From Gibbula magus (lineage: Eukaryota; Mollusca; Gastropoda; Trochida; Trochidae): a DNA stretch of 64,000 nt. A model generated the notes under the pieces. It ran no database searches. It saw only the letters and a list, made by a program, of their open reading frames with translations, and was not told the DNA's origin. This document shows, in pieces, positions 23,329-35,155 of this stretch; the first letter of the stretch is position 1; the number at the start of each line of letters is the position of its first letter. The translations under genes were made by a program, and so were the position numbers. The stretch lies in contig CAKZFU010000065.1 of assembly GCA_936450465.1 (NCBI GenBank), positions 1 to 64,000 of the forward strand, given 5' to 3'.

Positions 23329-25090
23329 CATAGGAGACCATCAAAAGTTGTCTAGGCCAAAGTCACCTTTTGGCCCATTTTTGGGCATGACTATAACGGC
23401 ACGGGTTGCCGATAAGACGGTCACCGATTCCAAAAGGGAATGCGTCTATGCGACCGGCAGCATGTGAGCTTCCATAGGAGACCATCAAAAGTTGTCTAGG
23501 CCAAAGTGACTTTTGGCCCAAAATTGGGCCTACAGGAATGACTATAACGGCACGGTTTGCCGATAAGACGCTCACCGATTCCAAAAGTGAATGCGTCTAT
23601 GCGACCGACAGCATGTGAGCTTCCATAGGAGACCATCAAAAAGTGTCTAGGCCAAAGTGACTTTTGGCCCAAAATTGGGCCTACAGGAATGACTATAACT
23701 GCACGGTTTGCCGATAAGACGGTCACCGATTCCAAAAGTGAATGCGTCTATGCGACCGACAGCATGTGAGCTTCCATAGGAGACCATCAAAAGTTGTCTA
23801 GGCCAAAGTCACCTTTTGGCTCATTTTTGGGCATGACTATAACGGCACGGGTTGCCGATAAGACGGTCACCGATTCCAAAAGGGAATGCGTCTATGCGAC
23901 CGGCAGCATGTGAGCTTCCATAGGAGACCATCAAAAGTTGTCTAGGCCAAAGTGACTTTTGGCCCAAAATTGGGCCTACAGGAATGACTATAACGGCACG
24001 GTTTGCCGATAAGACGCTCACCGATTCCAAAAGTGAATGCGTCTATGCGACCGACAGCATGTGAGCTTCCATAGGAGACCATCAAAAGTTGTCTAGGCCA
24101 AAGTCACCTTTTGGCCCATTTTTGGGCATGACTATAACGGCACGGGTTGCCGATAAGACGGTCACCGATTCCAAAAGGGAATGCGTCTATGCGACCGGCA
24201 GCATGTGAGCTTCCATAGGAGACCATCAAAAGTTGTCTAGGCCAAAGTGACTTTTGGCCCAAAATTGGGCCTACAGGAATGACTATAACGGCACGGTTTG
24301 CCGATAAGACGCTCACCGATTCCAAAAGTGAATGCGTCTATGCGACCGACAGCATGTGAGCTTCCATAGGAGACCATCAAAAGTTGTCTAGGCCAAAGTC
24401 ACCTTTTGGCCCATTTTTGGGCATGACTATAACGGCACGGGTTGCCGATAAGACGGTCACCGATTCCAAAAGGGAATGCGTCTATGCGACCGGCAGCATG
24501 TGAGCTTCCATAGGAGACCATCAAAAGTTGTCTAGGCCAAAGTGACTTTTGGCCCAAAATTGGGCCTACAGGAATGACTATAACGGCACGGTTTGCCGAT
24601 TCCAAAAGGGAATGCGTCTATGCGACCGGCAGCATGTGAGCTTCCATAGGAGACCATCAAAAGTTGTCTAGGCCAAAGTGTCTTTTTGCCCAAAATTGGG
24701 CCTACAGGAATGACTATAACGGCACGGTTTGCCGATAAGACGCTCACCGATTCCAAAAGTGAATGCGTCTATGCGACCGACAGCATGTGAGCTTCCATAG
24801 GAGACCATCAAAAGTTGTCTAGGCCAAAGTGACTTTTGGCCCAAAATTGGGCCTACAGGAATGACTATAACGGCACGGTTTGCCGATAAGACGCTCACCG
24901 ATTCCAAAAGTGAATGCGTCTATGTGACCGACAGCATGTGAGCTTCCATAGGAGACCATCAAAAGTTGTCTAGGCCAAAGTCACCTTTTGGCCCATTTTT
25001 GGGCATGACTATAACGGCACGGGTTGCCGATAAGACGGTCACCGATTCCAAAAGTGAATGCGTCTATGCGACCGACAGCATGTGAGCTTC
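23329..25090 (+). repeat. 12-monomer higher-order unit, copy 1 (1762 bp)
   Basis: Order: B 23329, A 23473, A'' 23624, B 23775 (GGCTCATTTTT), A 23919, B 24070, A 24214, B 24365, A/B 24509 (136 bp with a 15-bp deletion), A' 24645, A 24796 (ATGTGACC), B/A 24947. Without the deletion it would be 1777 bp. The next segment repeats this order with an offset of 1762 bp, including the private GGCTCATTTTT variant. Confidence 0.87.
24596..24602 (+). other. Site of a 15-bp deletion between CCGAT repeats
   Basis: The A/B monomer starting at 24509 reads TTTGCCGATTCC. Ordinary A has CCGAT, ten bases, then a second CCGAT. One CCGAT and the intervening sequence are gone (15 bp), the outcome expected from slippage or single-strand annealing between 5-bp direct repeats. 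Confidence 0.85.
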
Positions 25091-26723
25091 CATAGGAGAC
25101 CATCAAAAGTTGTCTAGGCCAAAGTCACCTTTTGGCCCATTTTTGGGCATGACTATAACGGCACGGGTTGCCGATAAGACGGTCACCGATTCCAAAAGGG
25201 AATGCGTCTATGCGACCGGCAGCATGTGAGCTTCCATAGGAGACCATCAAAAGTTGTCTAGGCCAAAGTGACTTTTGGCCCAAAATTGGGCCTACAGGAA
25301 TGACTATAACGGCACGGTTTGCCGATAAGACGCTCACCGATTCCAAAAGTGAATGCGTCTATGCGACCGACAGCATGTGAGCTTCCATAGGAGACCATCA
25401 AAAAGTGTCTAGGCCAAAGTGACTTTTGGCCCAAAATTGGGCCTACAGGAATGACTATAACTGCACGGTTTGCCGATAAGACGGTCACCGATTCCAAAAG
25501 TGAATGCGTCTATGCGACCGACAGCATGTGAGCTTCCATAGGAGACCATCAAAAGTTGTCTAGGCCAAAGTCACCTTTTGGCTCATTTTTGGGCATGACT
25601 ATAACGGCACGGGTTGCCGATAAGACGGTCACCGATTCCAAAAGGGAATGCGTCTATGCGACCGGCAGCATGTGAGCTTCCATAGGAGACCATCAAAAGT
25701 TGTCTAGGCCAAAGTGACTTTTGGCCCAAAATTGGGCCTACCGGAATGACTATAACGGCACGGTTTGCCGATAAGACGCTCACCGATTCCAAAAGTGAAT
25801 GCGTCTATGCGACCGACAGCATGTGAGCTTCCATAGGAGACCATCAAAAGTTGTCTAGGCCAAAGTCACCTTTTGGCCCATTTTTGGGCATGACTATAAC
25901 GGCACGGGTTGCCGATAAGACGGTCACCGATTCCAAAAGGGAATGCGTCTATGCGACCGGCAGCATGTGAGCTTCCATAGGAGACCATCAAAAGTTGTCT
26001 AGGCCAAAGTGACTTTTGGCCCAAAATTGGGCCTACAGGAATGACTATAACGGCACGGTTTGCCGATAAGACGCTCACCGATTCCAAAAGTGAATGCGTC
26101 TATGCGACCGACAGCATGTGAGCTTCCATAGGAGACCATCAAAAGTTGTCTAGGCCAAAGTCACCTTTTGGCCCATTTTTGGGCATGACTATAACGGCAC
26201 GGGTTGCCGATAAGACGGTCACCGATTCCAAAAGGGAATGCGTCTATGCGACCGGCAGCATGTGAGCTTCCATAGGAGACCATCAAAAGTTGTCTAGGCC
26301 AAAGTGACTTTTGGCCCAAAATTGGGCCTACAGGAATGACTATAACGGCACGGTTTGCCGATAAGACGCTCACCGATTCCAAAAGGGAATGCGTCTATGC
26401 GACCGGCAGAATGTGAGCTTCCATAGGAGACCATCAAAAGTTGTCTAGGCCAAAGTGTCTTTTTGCCCAAAATTGGGCCTACAGGAATGACTATAACGGC
26501 ACGGTTTGCCGATAAGACGCTCACCGATTCCAAAAGTGAATGCGTCTATGCGACCGACAGCATGTGAGCTTCCATAGGAGACCATCAAAAGTTGTCTAGG
26601 CCAAAGTGACTTTTGGCCCAAAATTGGGCCTACAGGAATGACTATAACGGCACGGTTTGCCGATAAGACGCTCACCGATTCCAAAAGTGAATGCGTCTAT
26701 GTGACCGACAGCATGTGAGCTTC
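25091..26723 (+). repeat. 12-monomer higher-order unit, copy 2 (11 monomers kept)
   Basis: Order: B 25091, A 25235, A'' 25386, B 25537 (GGCTCATTTTT), A 25681 (CTACCGG), B 25832, A 25976, B 26127, A/B 26271 (GGCAGAATG, no 15-bp deletion), A' 26422, A 26573 (ATGTGACC). The closing B/A chimera of copy 1 is replaced by a normal B and A at 26724 onward, so either copy 1 lost 151 bp by fusing B to A or this copy was expanded. Confidence 0.86.
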
Positions 26724-27464
26724 CATAGGAGACCATCAAAAGTTGTCTAGGCCAAAGTCACCTTTTGGCCCATTTTTGGGCATGACTATAACGGCACGGG
26801 TTGCCGATAAGACGGTCACCGATTCCAAAAGGGAATGCGTCTATGCGACCGGCAGCATGTGAGCTTCCATAGGAGACCATCAAAAGTTGTCTAGGCCAAA
26901 GTGACTTTTGGCCCAAAATTGGGCCTACAGGAATGACTATAACGGCACGGTTTGCCGATAAGACGCTCACCGATTCCAAAAGTGAATGCGTCTATGCGAC
27001 CGACAGCATGTGAGCTTCCATAGGAGACCATCAAAAGTTGTCTAGGCCAAAGTCAACTTTTGGCCCATTTTTGGGCATGACTATAACGGCACGGGTTGCC
27101 GATAAGACGGTCACCGATTCCAAAAGGGAATGCGTCTATGCGACCGGCAGCATGTGAGCTTCCATAGGAGACCATCAAAAGTTGTCTAGGCCAAAGTGAC
27201 TTTTGGCCCAAAATTGGGCCTACAGGAATGACTATAACGGCACGGTTTGCCGATAAGACGCTCACCGATTCCAAAAGTGAATGCGTCTATGCGACCGACA
27301 GCATGTGAGCTTCCATAGGAGACCATCAAAAAGTGTCTAGGCCAAAGTGACTTTTGGCCCAAAATTGGGCCTACAGGAATGACTATAACTGCACGGTTTG
27401 CCGATAAGACGGTCACCGATTCCAAAAGTGAATGCGTCTATGCGACCGACAGCATGTGAGCTTC
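26724..27464 (+). repeat. B-A-B-A-A'' segment closing the variant-rich core
   Basis: B 26724, A 26868, B 27019 (GTCAACTTTT, as at 22588), A 27163 and the last A'' at 27314-27464. It is probably a third, diverged partial copy of the 12-mer start. Confidence 0.83.
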
Positions 27465-29673
27465 CATAGGAGACCATCAAAAGTTGTCTAGGCCAAAGTC
27501 ACCTTTTGGCCCATTTTTGGGCATGACTATAACGGCACGGGTTGCCGATAAGACGGTCACCGATTCCAAAAGGGAATGCGTCTATGCGACCGGCAGCATG
27601 TGAGCTTCCATAGGAGACCATCAAAAGTTGTCTAGGCCAAAGTGACTTTTGGCCCAAAATTGGGCCTACAGGAATGACTATAACGGCACGGTTTGCCGAT
27701 AAGACGCTCACCGATTCCAAAAGTGAATGCGTCTATGCGACCGACAGCATGTGAGCTTCCATAGGAGACCATCAAAAGTTGTCTAGGCCAAAGTCACCTT
27801 TTGGCCCATTTTTGGGCATGACTATAACGGCACGGGTTGCCGATAAGACGGTCACCGATTCCAAAAGGGAATGCGTCTATGCGACCGGCAGCATGTGAGC
27901 TTCCATAGGAGACCATCAAAAGTTGTCTAGGCCAAAGTGACTTTTGGCCCAAAATTGGGCCTACAGGAATGACTATAACGGCACGGTTTGCCGATAAGAC
28001 GCTCACCGATTCCAAAAGTGAATGCGTCTATGCGACCGACAGCATGTGAGCTTCCATAGGAGACCATCAAAAGTTGTCTAGGCCAAAGTCACCTTTTGGC
28101 CCATTTTTGGGCATGACTATAACGGCACGGGTTGCCGATAAGACGGTCACCGATTCCAAAAGGGAATGCGTCTATGCGACCGGCAGCATGTGAGCTTCCA
28201 TAGGAGACCATCAAAAGTTGTCTAGGCCAAAGTGACTTTTGGCCCAAAATTGGGCCTACAGGAATGACTATAACGGCACGGTTTGCCGATAAGACGCTCA
28301 CCGATTCCAAAAGTGAATGCGTCTATGCGACCGACAGCATGTGAGCTTCAATAGGAGACCATCAAAAGTTGTCTAGGCCAAAGACACCTTTTGGCCCATT
28401 TTTGGGCATGACTATAACGGCACGGGTTGCCGATAAGACGGTCACCGATTCCAAAAGGGAATGCGTCTATGCGACCGGCAGCATGTGAGCTTCCATAGGA
28501 GACCATCAAAAGTTGTCTAGGCCAAAGTGACTTTTGGCCCAAAATTGGGCCTACAGGAATGACTATAACGGCACGGTTTGCCGATAAGACGGTCACCGAT
28601 TCCAAAAGTGAATGCGTCTATGCGACCGACAGCATGTGAGCTTCCATAGGAGACCATCAAAAGTTGTCTAGGCCAAAGTCACCTTTTGGCCCATTTTTGG
28701 GCATGACTATAACGGCACGGGTTGCCGATAAGACGGTCACCGATTCCAAAAGGGAATGCGTCTATGCGACCGGCAGCATGTGAGCTTCCATAGGAGACCA
28801 TCAAAAGTTGTCTAGGCCAAAGTGACTTTTGGCCCAAAATTGGGCCTACAGGAATGACTATAACGGCACGGTTTGCCGATAAGACGCTCACCGATTCCAA
28901 AAGTGAATGCGTCTATGCGACCGACAGCATGTGAGCTTCCATAGGAGACCATCAAAAGTTGTCTAGGCCAAAGTCACCTTTTGGCCCATTTTTGGGCATG
29001 ACTATAACGGCACGGGTTGCCGATAAGACGGTCACCGATTCCAAAAGGGAATGCGTCTATGCGACCGGCAGCATGTGAGCTTCCATAGGAGACCATCAAA
29101 AGTTGTCTAGGCCAAAGTGACTTTTGGCCCAAAATTGGGCCTACAGGAATGACTATAACGGCACGGTTTGCCGATAAGACGCTCACCGATTCCAAAAGTG
29201 AATGCGTCTATGCGACCGACAGCATGTGAGCTTCCATAGGAGACCATCAAAAGTTGTCTAGGCCAAAGTCACCTTTTGGCCCATTTTTGGGCATGACTAT
29301 AACGGCACGGGTTGCCGATAAGACGGTCACCGATTCCAAAAGGGAATGCGTCTATGCGACCGGCAGCATGTGAGCTTCCATAGGAGACCATCAAAAGTTG
29401 TCTAGGCCAAAGTGACTTTTGGCCCAAAATTGGGCCTACAGGAATGACTATAACGGCACGGTTTGCCGATAAGACGCTCACCGATTCCAAAAGTGAATGC
29501 GTCTATGCGACCGACAGCATGTGAGCTTCCATAGGAGACCATCAAAAGTTGTCTAGGCCAAAGTCACCTTTTGGCCCATTTTTGGGCATGACTATAACGG
29601 CACGGGTTGCCGATAAGACGGTCACCGATTCCAAAAGGGAATGCGTCTATGCGACCGGCAGCATGTGAGCTTC
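27465..29673 (+). repeat. Seven regular B-A dimers plus B
   Basis: Dimers at 27465, 27760, 28055, 28350, 28645, 28940 and 29235, then B at 29530. The A at 28494 carries the B-type GGTCACC, and the B at 28350 begins AATAGG and has AAGACACC. Otherwise uniform. Confidence 0.87.
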
Positions 29674-30278
29674 CATAGGAGACCATCAAAAGTTGTCTAG
29701 GCCAAAGTGACTTTTGGCCCAAAATTGGGCCTACAGGAATGACTATAACGGCACGGTTTGCCGATAAGACGCTCACCGATTCCAAAAGGGAATGCGTCTA
29801 TGCGACCGGCAGCATGTGAGCTTCCATAGGAGACCATCAAAAGTTGTCTAGGCCAAAGTGTCTTTTTGCCCAAAATTGGGGCTACAGGAATGACTATAAC
29901 GGCACGGTTTGCCGATAAGACGCTCACCGATTCCAAAAGGGAATGCGTCTATGCGACCGGCAGCATGTGAGCTTCCATAGGAGACCATCAAAAGTTGTCT
30001 AGGCCAAAGTGACTTTTGGCCCAAAATTGGGCCTACAGGAATGACTATAACGGCACGGTTTGCCGATAAGACGCTCACCGATTCCAAAAGTGAATGCGTC
30101 TATGCGACCGACAGCATGTGAGCTTCCATAGGAGACCATCAAAAGTTGTCTAGGCCAAAGTCACCTTTTGGCCCAAAATTGGGCCTACAGGAATGACTAT
30201 AACGGCACGGTTTGCCGATAAGACGCTCACCGATTCCAAAAGTGAATGCGTCTATGCGACCGACAGCATGTGAGCTTC
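29674..30278 (+). repeat. A/B-A'-A-B/A module (A' subtype 3)
   Basis: A/B chimera 29674, A' 29825 (subtype 3, ATTGGGGCTA, with B-type 3' states), A 29976 and a 152-bp B/A chimera at 30127 (GTCACC joined to the A palindrome, A-type 3' states). It is the same module as in the core but about 3 kb away and with its own A' subtype. Confidence 0.85.
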
Positions 30279-30717
30279 CATAGGAGACCATCAAAAGTTG
30301 TCTAGGCCAAAGTCACCTTTTGGCCCATTTTTGGGCATGACTATAACGGCACGGGTTGCCGATAAGACGGTCACCGATTCCAAAAGGGAATGCGTCTATG
30401 CGACCGGCAGCATGTGAGCTTCCATAGGAGACCATCAAAAGTTGTCTAGGCCAAAGTGACTTTTGGCCCAAAATTGGGCCTACAGGAATGACTATAACGG
30501 CACGGTTTGCCGATAAGACGCTCACCGATTCCAAAAGTGAATGCGTCTATGCGACCGACAGCATGTGAGCTTCCATAGGAGACCATCAAAAGTTGTCTAG
30601 GCCAAAGTCACCTTTTGGCCCATTTTTGGGCATGACTATAACGGCACGGGTTGCCGATAAGACGGTCACCGATTCCAAAAGGGAATGCGTCTATGCGACC
30701 GGCAGCATGTGAGCTTC
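30279..30717 (+). repeat. B-A-B spacer between two A' modules
   Basis: Regular monomers at 30279, 30423 and 30574 with no private change noticed. Confidence 0.86.
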
Positions 30718-31170
30718 CATAGGAGACCATCAAAAGTTGTCTAGGCCAAAGTGACTTTTGGCCCAAAATTGGGCCTACAGGAATGACTATAACGGCACGG
30801 TTTGCCGATAAGACGCTCACCGATTCCAAAAGGGAATGCGTCTATGCGACCGGCAGCATGTGAGCTTCCATAGGAGACCATCAAAAGTTGTCTAGGCCAA
30901 AGTGTCTTTTTGCCCAAAATTGGGGCTACAGGAATGACTATAACGGCACGGTTTGCCGATAAGACGCTCACCGATTCCAAAAGTGAATGCGTCTATGCGA
31001 CCGACAGCATGTGAGCTTCCATAGGAGACCATCAAAAGTTGTCTAGGCCAAAGTGACTTTTGGCCCAAAATTGGGCCTACAGGAATGACTATAACGGCAC
31101 GGTTTGCCGATAAGACGCTCACCGATTCCAAAAGTGAATGCGTCTATGTGACCGACAGCATGTGAGCTTC
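30718..31170 (+). repeat. A/B-A'-A module (A' subtype 3), last copy
   Basis: A/B chimera 30718, A' 30869 (ATTGGGGCTA) and A 31020 (ATGTGACC). This is the last A' in the window; no A' or A'' occurs between 31171 and 64000. Confidence 0.86.
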
Positions 31171-32199
31171 CATAGGAGACCATCAAAAGTTGTCTAGGCC
31201 AAAGTCACCTTTTGGCCCATTTTTGGGCATGACTATAACGGCACGGGTTGCCGATAAGACGGTCACCGATTCCAAAAGGGAATGCGTCTATGCGACCGGC
31301 AGCATGTGAGCTTCCATAGGAGACCATCAAAAGTTGTCTAGGCCAAAGTGACTTTTGGCCCAAAATTGGGCCTACAGGAATGACTATAACGGCACGGTTT
31401 GCCGATAAGACGCTCACCGATTCCAAAAGTGAATGCGTCTATGCGACCGACAGCATGTGAGCTTCCATAGGAGACCATCAAAAGTTGTCTAGGCCAAAGT
31501 CACCTTTTGGCCCATTTTTGGGCATGACTATAACGGCACGGGTTGCCGATAAGACGGTCACCGATTCCAAAAGGGAATGCGTCTATGCGACCGGCAGCAT
31601 GTGAGCTTCCATAGGAGACCATCAAAAGTTGTCTAGGCCAAAGTGACTTTTGGCCCAAAATTGGGCCTACAGGAATGACTATAACGGCACGGTTTGCCGA
31701 TAAGACGCTCACCGATTCCAAAAGTGAATGCGTCTATGCGACCGACAGCATGTGAGCTTCCATAGGAGACCATCAAAAGTTGTCTAGGCCAAAGTCACCT
31801 TTTGGCCCATTTTTGGGCATGACTATAACGGCACGGGTTGCCGATAAGACGGTCACCGATTCCAAAAGGGAATGCGTCTATGCGACCGGCAGCATGTGAG
31901 CTTCCATAGGAGACCATCAAAAGTTGTCTAGGCCAAAGTGACTTTTGGCCCAAAATTGGGCCTACAGGAATGACTATAACGGCACGGTTTGCCGATAAGA
32001 CGCTCACCGATTCCAAAAGGTAATGCGTCTATGCGACCGACAGCATGTGAGCTTCCATAGGAGACCATCAAAAGTTGTCTAGGCCAAAGTCACCTTTTGG
32101 CCCATTTTTGGGCATGACTATAACGGCACGGGTTGCCGATAAGACGGTCACCGATTCCAAAAGGGAATGCGTCTATGCGACCGGCAGCATGTGAGCTTC
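31171..32199 (+). repeat. Three regular B-A dimers plus B
   Basis: Dimers at 31171, 31466 and 31761, then B at 32056. The A at 31905 has AAAAGGTAATG. Start of the second simple-dimer domain. Confidence 0.87.
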
Positions 32200-32342
32200 C
32201 ATAGGAGACCATCAAAAGTTGTCTAGGCCAAAGTGACTTTTGGCCCATTTTTGGGCATGACTATAACGGCACGGGTTGCCGATAAGACGGTCACCGATTC
32301 CAAAAGGGAATGCGTCTATGCGACCGGCAGCATGTGAGCTTC
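32200..32342 (+). repeat. 143-bp chimera, A 5' end on a B body
   Basis: Begins as A (AAAGTGACTTTTGG) and switches to B (CCCATTTTTGGGC and all B states). Lacking the extra C of B, it is 143 bp. A second chimera with this junction starts at 41804. Confidence 0.85.
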
Positions 32343-32939
32343 CATAGGAGACCATCAAAAGTTGTCTAGGCCAAAGTGACTTTTGGCCCAAAATTGGGCC
32401 TACAGGAATGACTATAACGGCATGGTTTGCCGATAAGACGCTCACCGATTCCAAAAGTGAATGCGTCTATGCGACCGACAGCATGTGAGCTTCCATAGGA
32501 GACCATCAAAAGTTGTCTAGGCCAAAGTGACTTTTGGCCCAAAATTGGGCCTACAGGAATGACTATAACGGCACGGTTTGCCGATAAGACGCTCACCGAT
32601 TCCAAAAGTGAATGCGTCTATGCGACCGACAGCATGTGAGCTTCCATAGGAGACCATCAAAAGTTGTCTAGGCCAAAGTCACCTTTTGGCCCATTTTTGG
32701 GCATGACTATAACGGCACGGGTTGCCGATAAGACGGTCACCGATTCCAAAAGGGAATGCGTCTATGCGACCGGCAGCATGTGAGCTTCCATAGGAGACCA
32801 TCAAAAGTTGTCTAGGCCAAAGTGACTTTTGGCCCAAAATTGGGCCTACAGGAATGACTATAACGGCATGGTTTGCCGATAAGACGCTCACCGATTCCAA
32901 AAGTGAATGCGTCTATGCGACCGACAGCATGTGAGCTTC
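32343..32939 (+). repeat. A-A-B-A segment with a 446-bp duplication
   Basis: A 32343, A 32494, B 32645 and A 32789. The rare GGCATGG variant occurs in the first A (32423) and in the last A (32869), exactly 446 bp apart, one B plus two A monomers. Confidence 0.84.
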
Positions 32940-34853
32940 CATAGGAGGCCATCAAAAGTTGTCTAGGCCAAAGTCACCTTTTGGCCCATTTTTGGGCATG
33001 ACTATAACGGCACGGGTTGCCGATAAGACGGTCACCGATTCCAAAAGGGAATGCGTCTATGCGACCGGCAGCATGTGAGCTTCCATAGGAGACCATCAAA
33101 AGTTGTCTAGGCCAAAGTGACTTTTGGCCCAAAATTGGGCCTACAGGAATGACTATAACGGCACGGTTTGCCAATAAGACGCTCACCGGTTCCAAAAGTG
33201 AATGCGTCTATGCGACCGACAACATGTGAGCTTCCATAGGAGACCATCAAAAGTTGTCTAGGCCAAAGTCACCTTTTGGCCCATTTTTGGGCATGACTAT
33301 AACGGCACGGGTTGCCGATAAGACGGTCACCGATTCCAAAAGGGAATGCGTCTATGCGACCGGCAGCATGTGAGCTTCCATAGGAGACCATCAAAAGTTG
33401 TCTAGGCCAAAGTGACTTTTGGCCCAAAATTGGGCCTACAGGAATGACTATAACGGCACGGTTTGCCGATAAGACGCTCACCGATTCCAAAAGTGAATGC
33501 GTCTATGCGACCGACAGCATGTGAGCTTCCATAGGAGACCATCAAAAGTTGTCTAGGCCAAAGTCACCTTTTGGCCCATTTTTGGGCATGACTATAACGG
33601 CACGGGTTGCCGATAAGACGGTCACCGATTCCAAAAGGGAATGCGTCTATGCGACCGGCAGCATGTGAGCTTCCATAGGAGACCATCAAAAGTTGTCTAG
33701 GCCAAAGTGACTTTTGGCCCAAAATTGGGCCTACAGGAATGACTATAACGGCACGGTTTGCCGATAAGACGCTCACCGATTCCAAAAGTGAATGCGTCTA
33801 TGCGACCGACAGCATGTGAGCTTCCATAGGAGACCATCAAAAGTTGTCTAGGCCAAAGTCACCTTTTGGCCCATTTTTGGGCATGACTATAACGGCACGG
33901 GTTGCCGATAAGACGGTCACCGATTCCAAAAGGGAATGCGTCTATGCGACCGGCAGCATGTGAGCTTCCATAGGAGACCATCAAAAGTTGTCTAGGCCAA
34001 AGTGACTTTTGGCCCAAAATTGGGCCTACAGGAATGACTATAACGGCACGGTTTGCCGATAAGACGCTCACCAATTCCAAAAGTGAATGCGTCTATGCGA
34101 CCAACAGCATGTGAGCTTCCATAGGAGACCATCAAAAGTTGTCTAGGCCAAAGTCACCTTTTGGCCCATTTTTGGGCATGACTATAACGGCACGGGTTGC
34201 CGATAAGACGGTCACCGATTCCAAAAGGGAATGCGTCTATGCGACCGGCAGCATGTGAGCTTCCATAGGAGACCATCAAAAGTTGTCTAGGCCAAAGTGA
34301 CTTTTGGCCCAAAATTGGGCCTACAGGAATGACTATAACGGCACGGTTTGCCGATAAGACGCTCACCGATTCCAAAAGTGAATGCGTCTATGCGACCGAC
34401 AGCATGTGAGCTTCCATAGGAGACCATCAAAAGTTGTCTAGGCCAAAGTCACCTTTTGGCCCATTTTTGGGCATGACTATAACGGCACAGGTTGCCGATA
34501 AGACGGTCACCGATTCCAAAAGGGAATGCGTCTATGCGACCGGCAGCATATGAGCTTCCATAGGAGACCATCAAAAGTTGTCTAGGCCAAAGTGACTTTT
34601 GGCCCAAAATTGGGCCTACAGGAATGACTATAACGGCACGGTTTGCCGATAAGACGCTCACCGATTCCAAAAGTGAATGCGTCTATGCGACCGACAGCAT
34701 GTGAGCTTCCATAGGAGACCATCAAAAGTTGTCTAGGCCAAAGTCACCTTTTGGCCCATTTTTGGGCATGACTATAACGGCACGGGTTGCCGATAAGACG
34801 GTCACCGATTCCAAAAGGGAATGCGTCTATGCGACCGGCAGCATGTGAGCTTC
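32940..34853 (+). repeat. Six regular dimers plus B, with scattered point changes
   Basis: Dimers from 32940 to 34709, then B at 34710. Private changes include AGGAGGCC near 32948, GCCAATAAG (33173), CCGGTTCC, GACAACATG, CCAATTCC (34073), CCAACAGC (34103), CACAGG (34489) and GCATATGAG. Several are CpG transitions. Confidence 0.86.
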
Positions 34854-35155
34854 CATAGGAGACCATCAAAAGTTGTCTAGGCCAAAGTGACTTTTGGCCC
34901 AAAATTGGGCCTACAGGAATGACTATAACGGCACGGGTTGCCGATAAGACGGTCACCGATTCCAAAAGGGAATGCGTCTATGCGACCGGCAGCATGTGAG
35001 CTTCCATAGGAGACCATCAAAAGTTGTCTAGGCCAAAGTGACTTTTGGCCCAAAATTGGGCCTACAGGAATGACTATAACGGCACGGTTTGCCGATAAGA
35101 CGCTCACCGATTCCAAAAGTGAATGCGTCTATGCGACCGACAGCATGTGAGCTTC
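34854..35155 (+). repeat. A/B chimera followed by A
   Basis: The monomer at 34854-35004 has the A dyads and 8-bp block but B states at all four downstream diagnostic positions, so the switch lies between about 34919 and 34937. An ordinary A follows at 35005. Confidence 0.85.
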
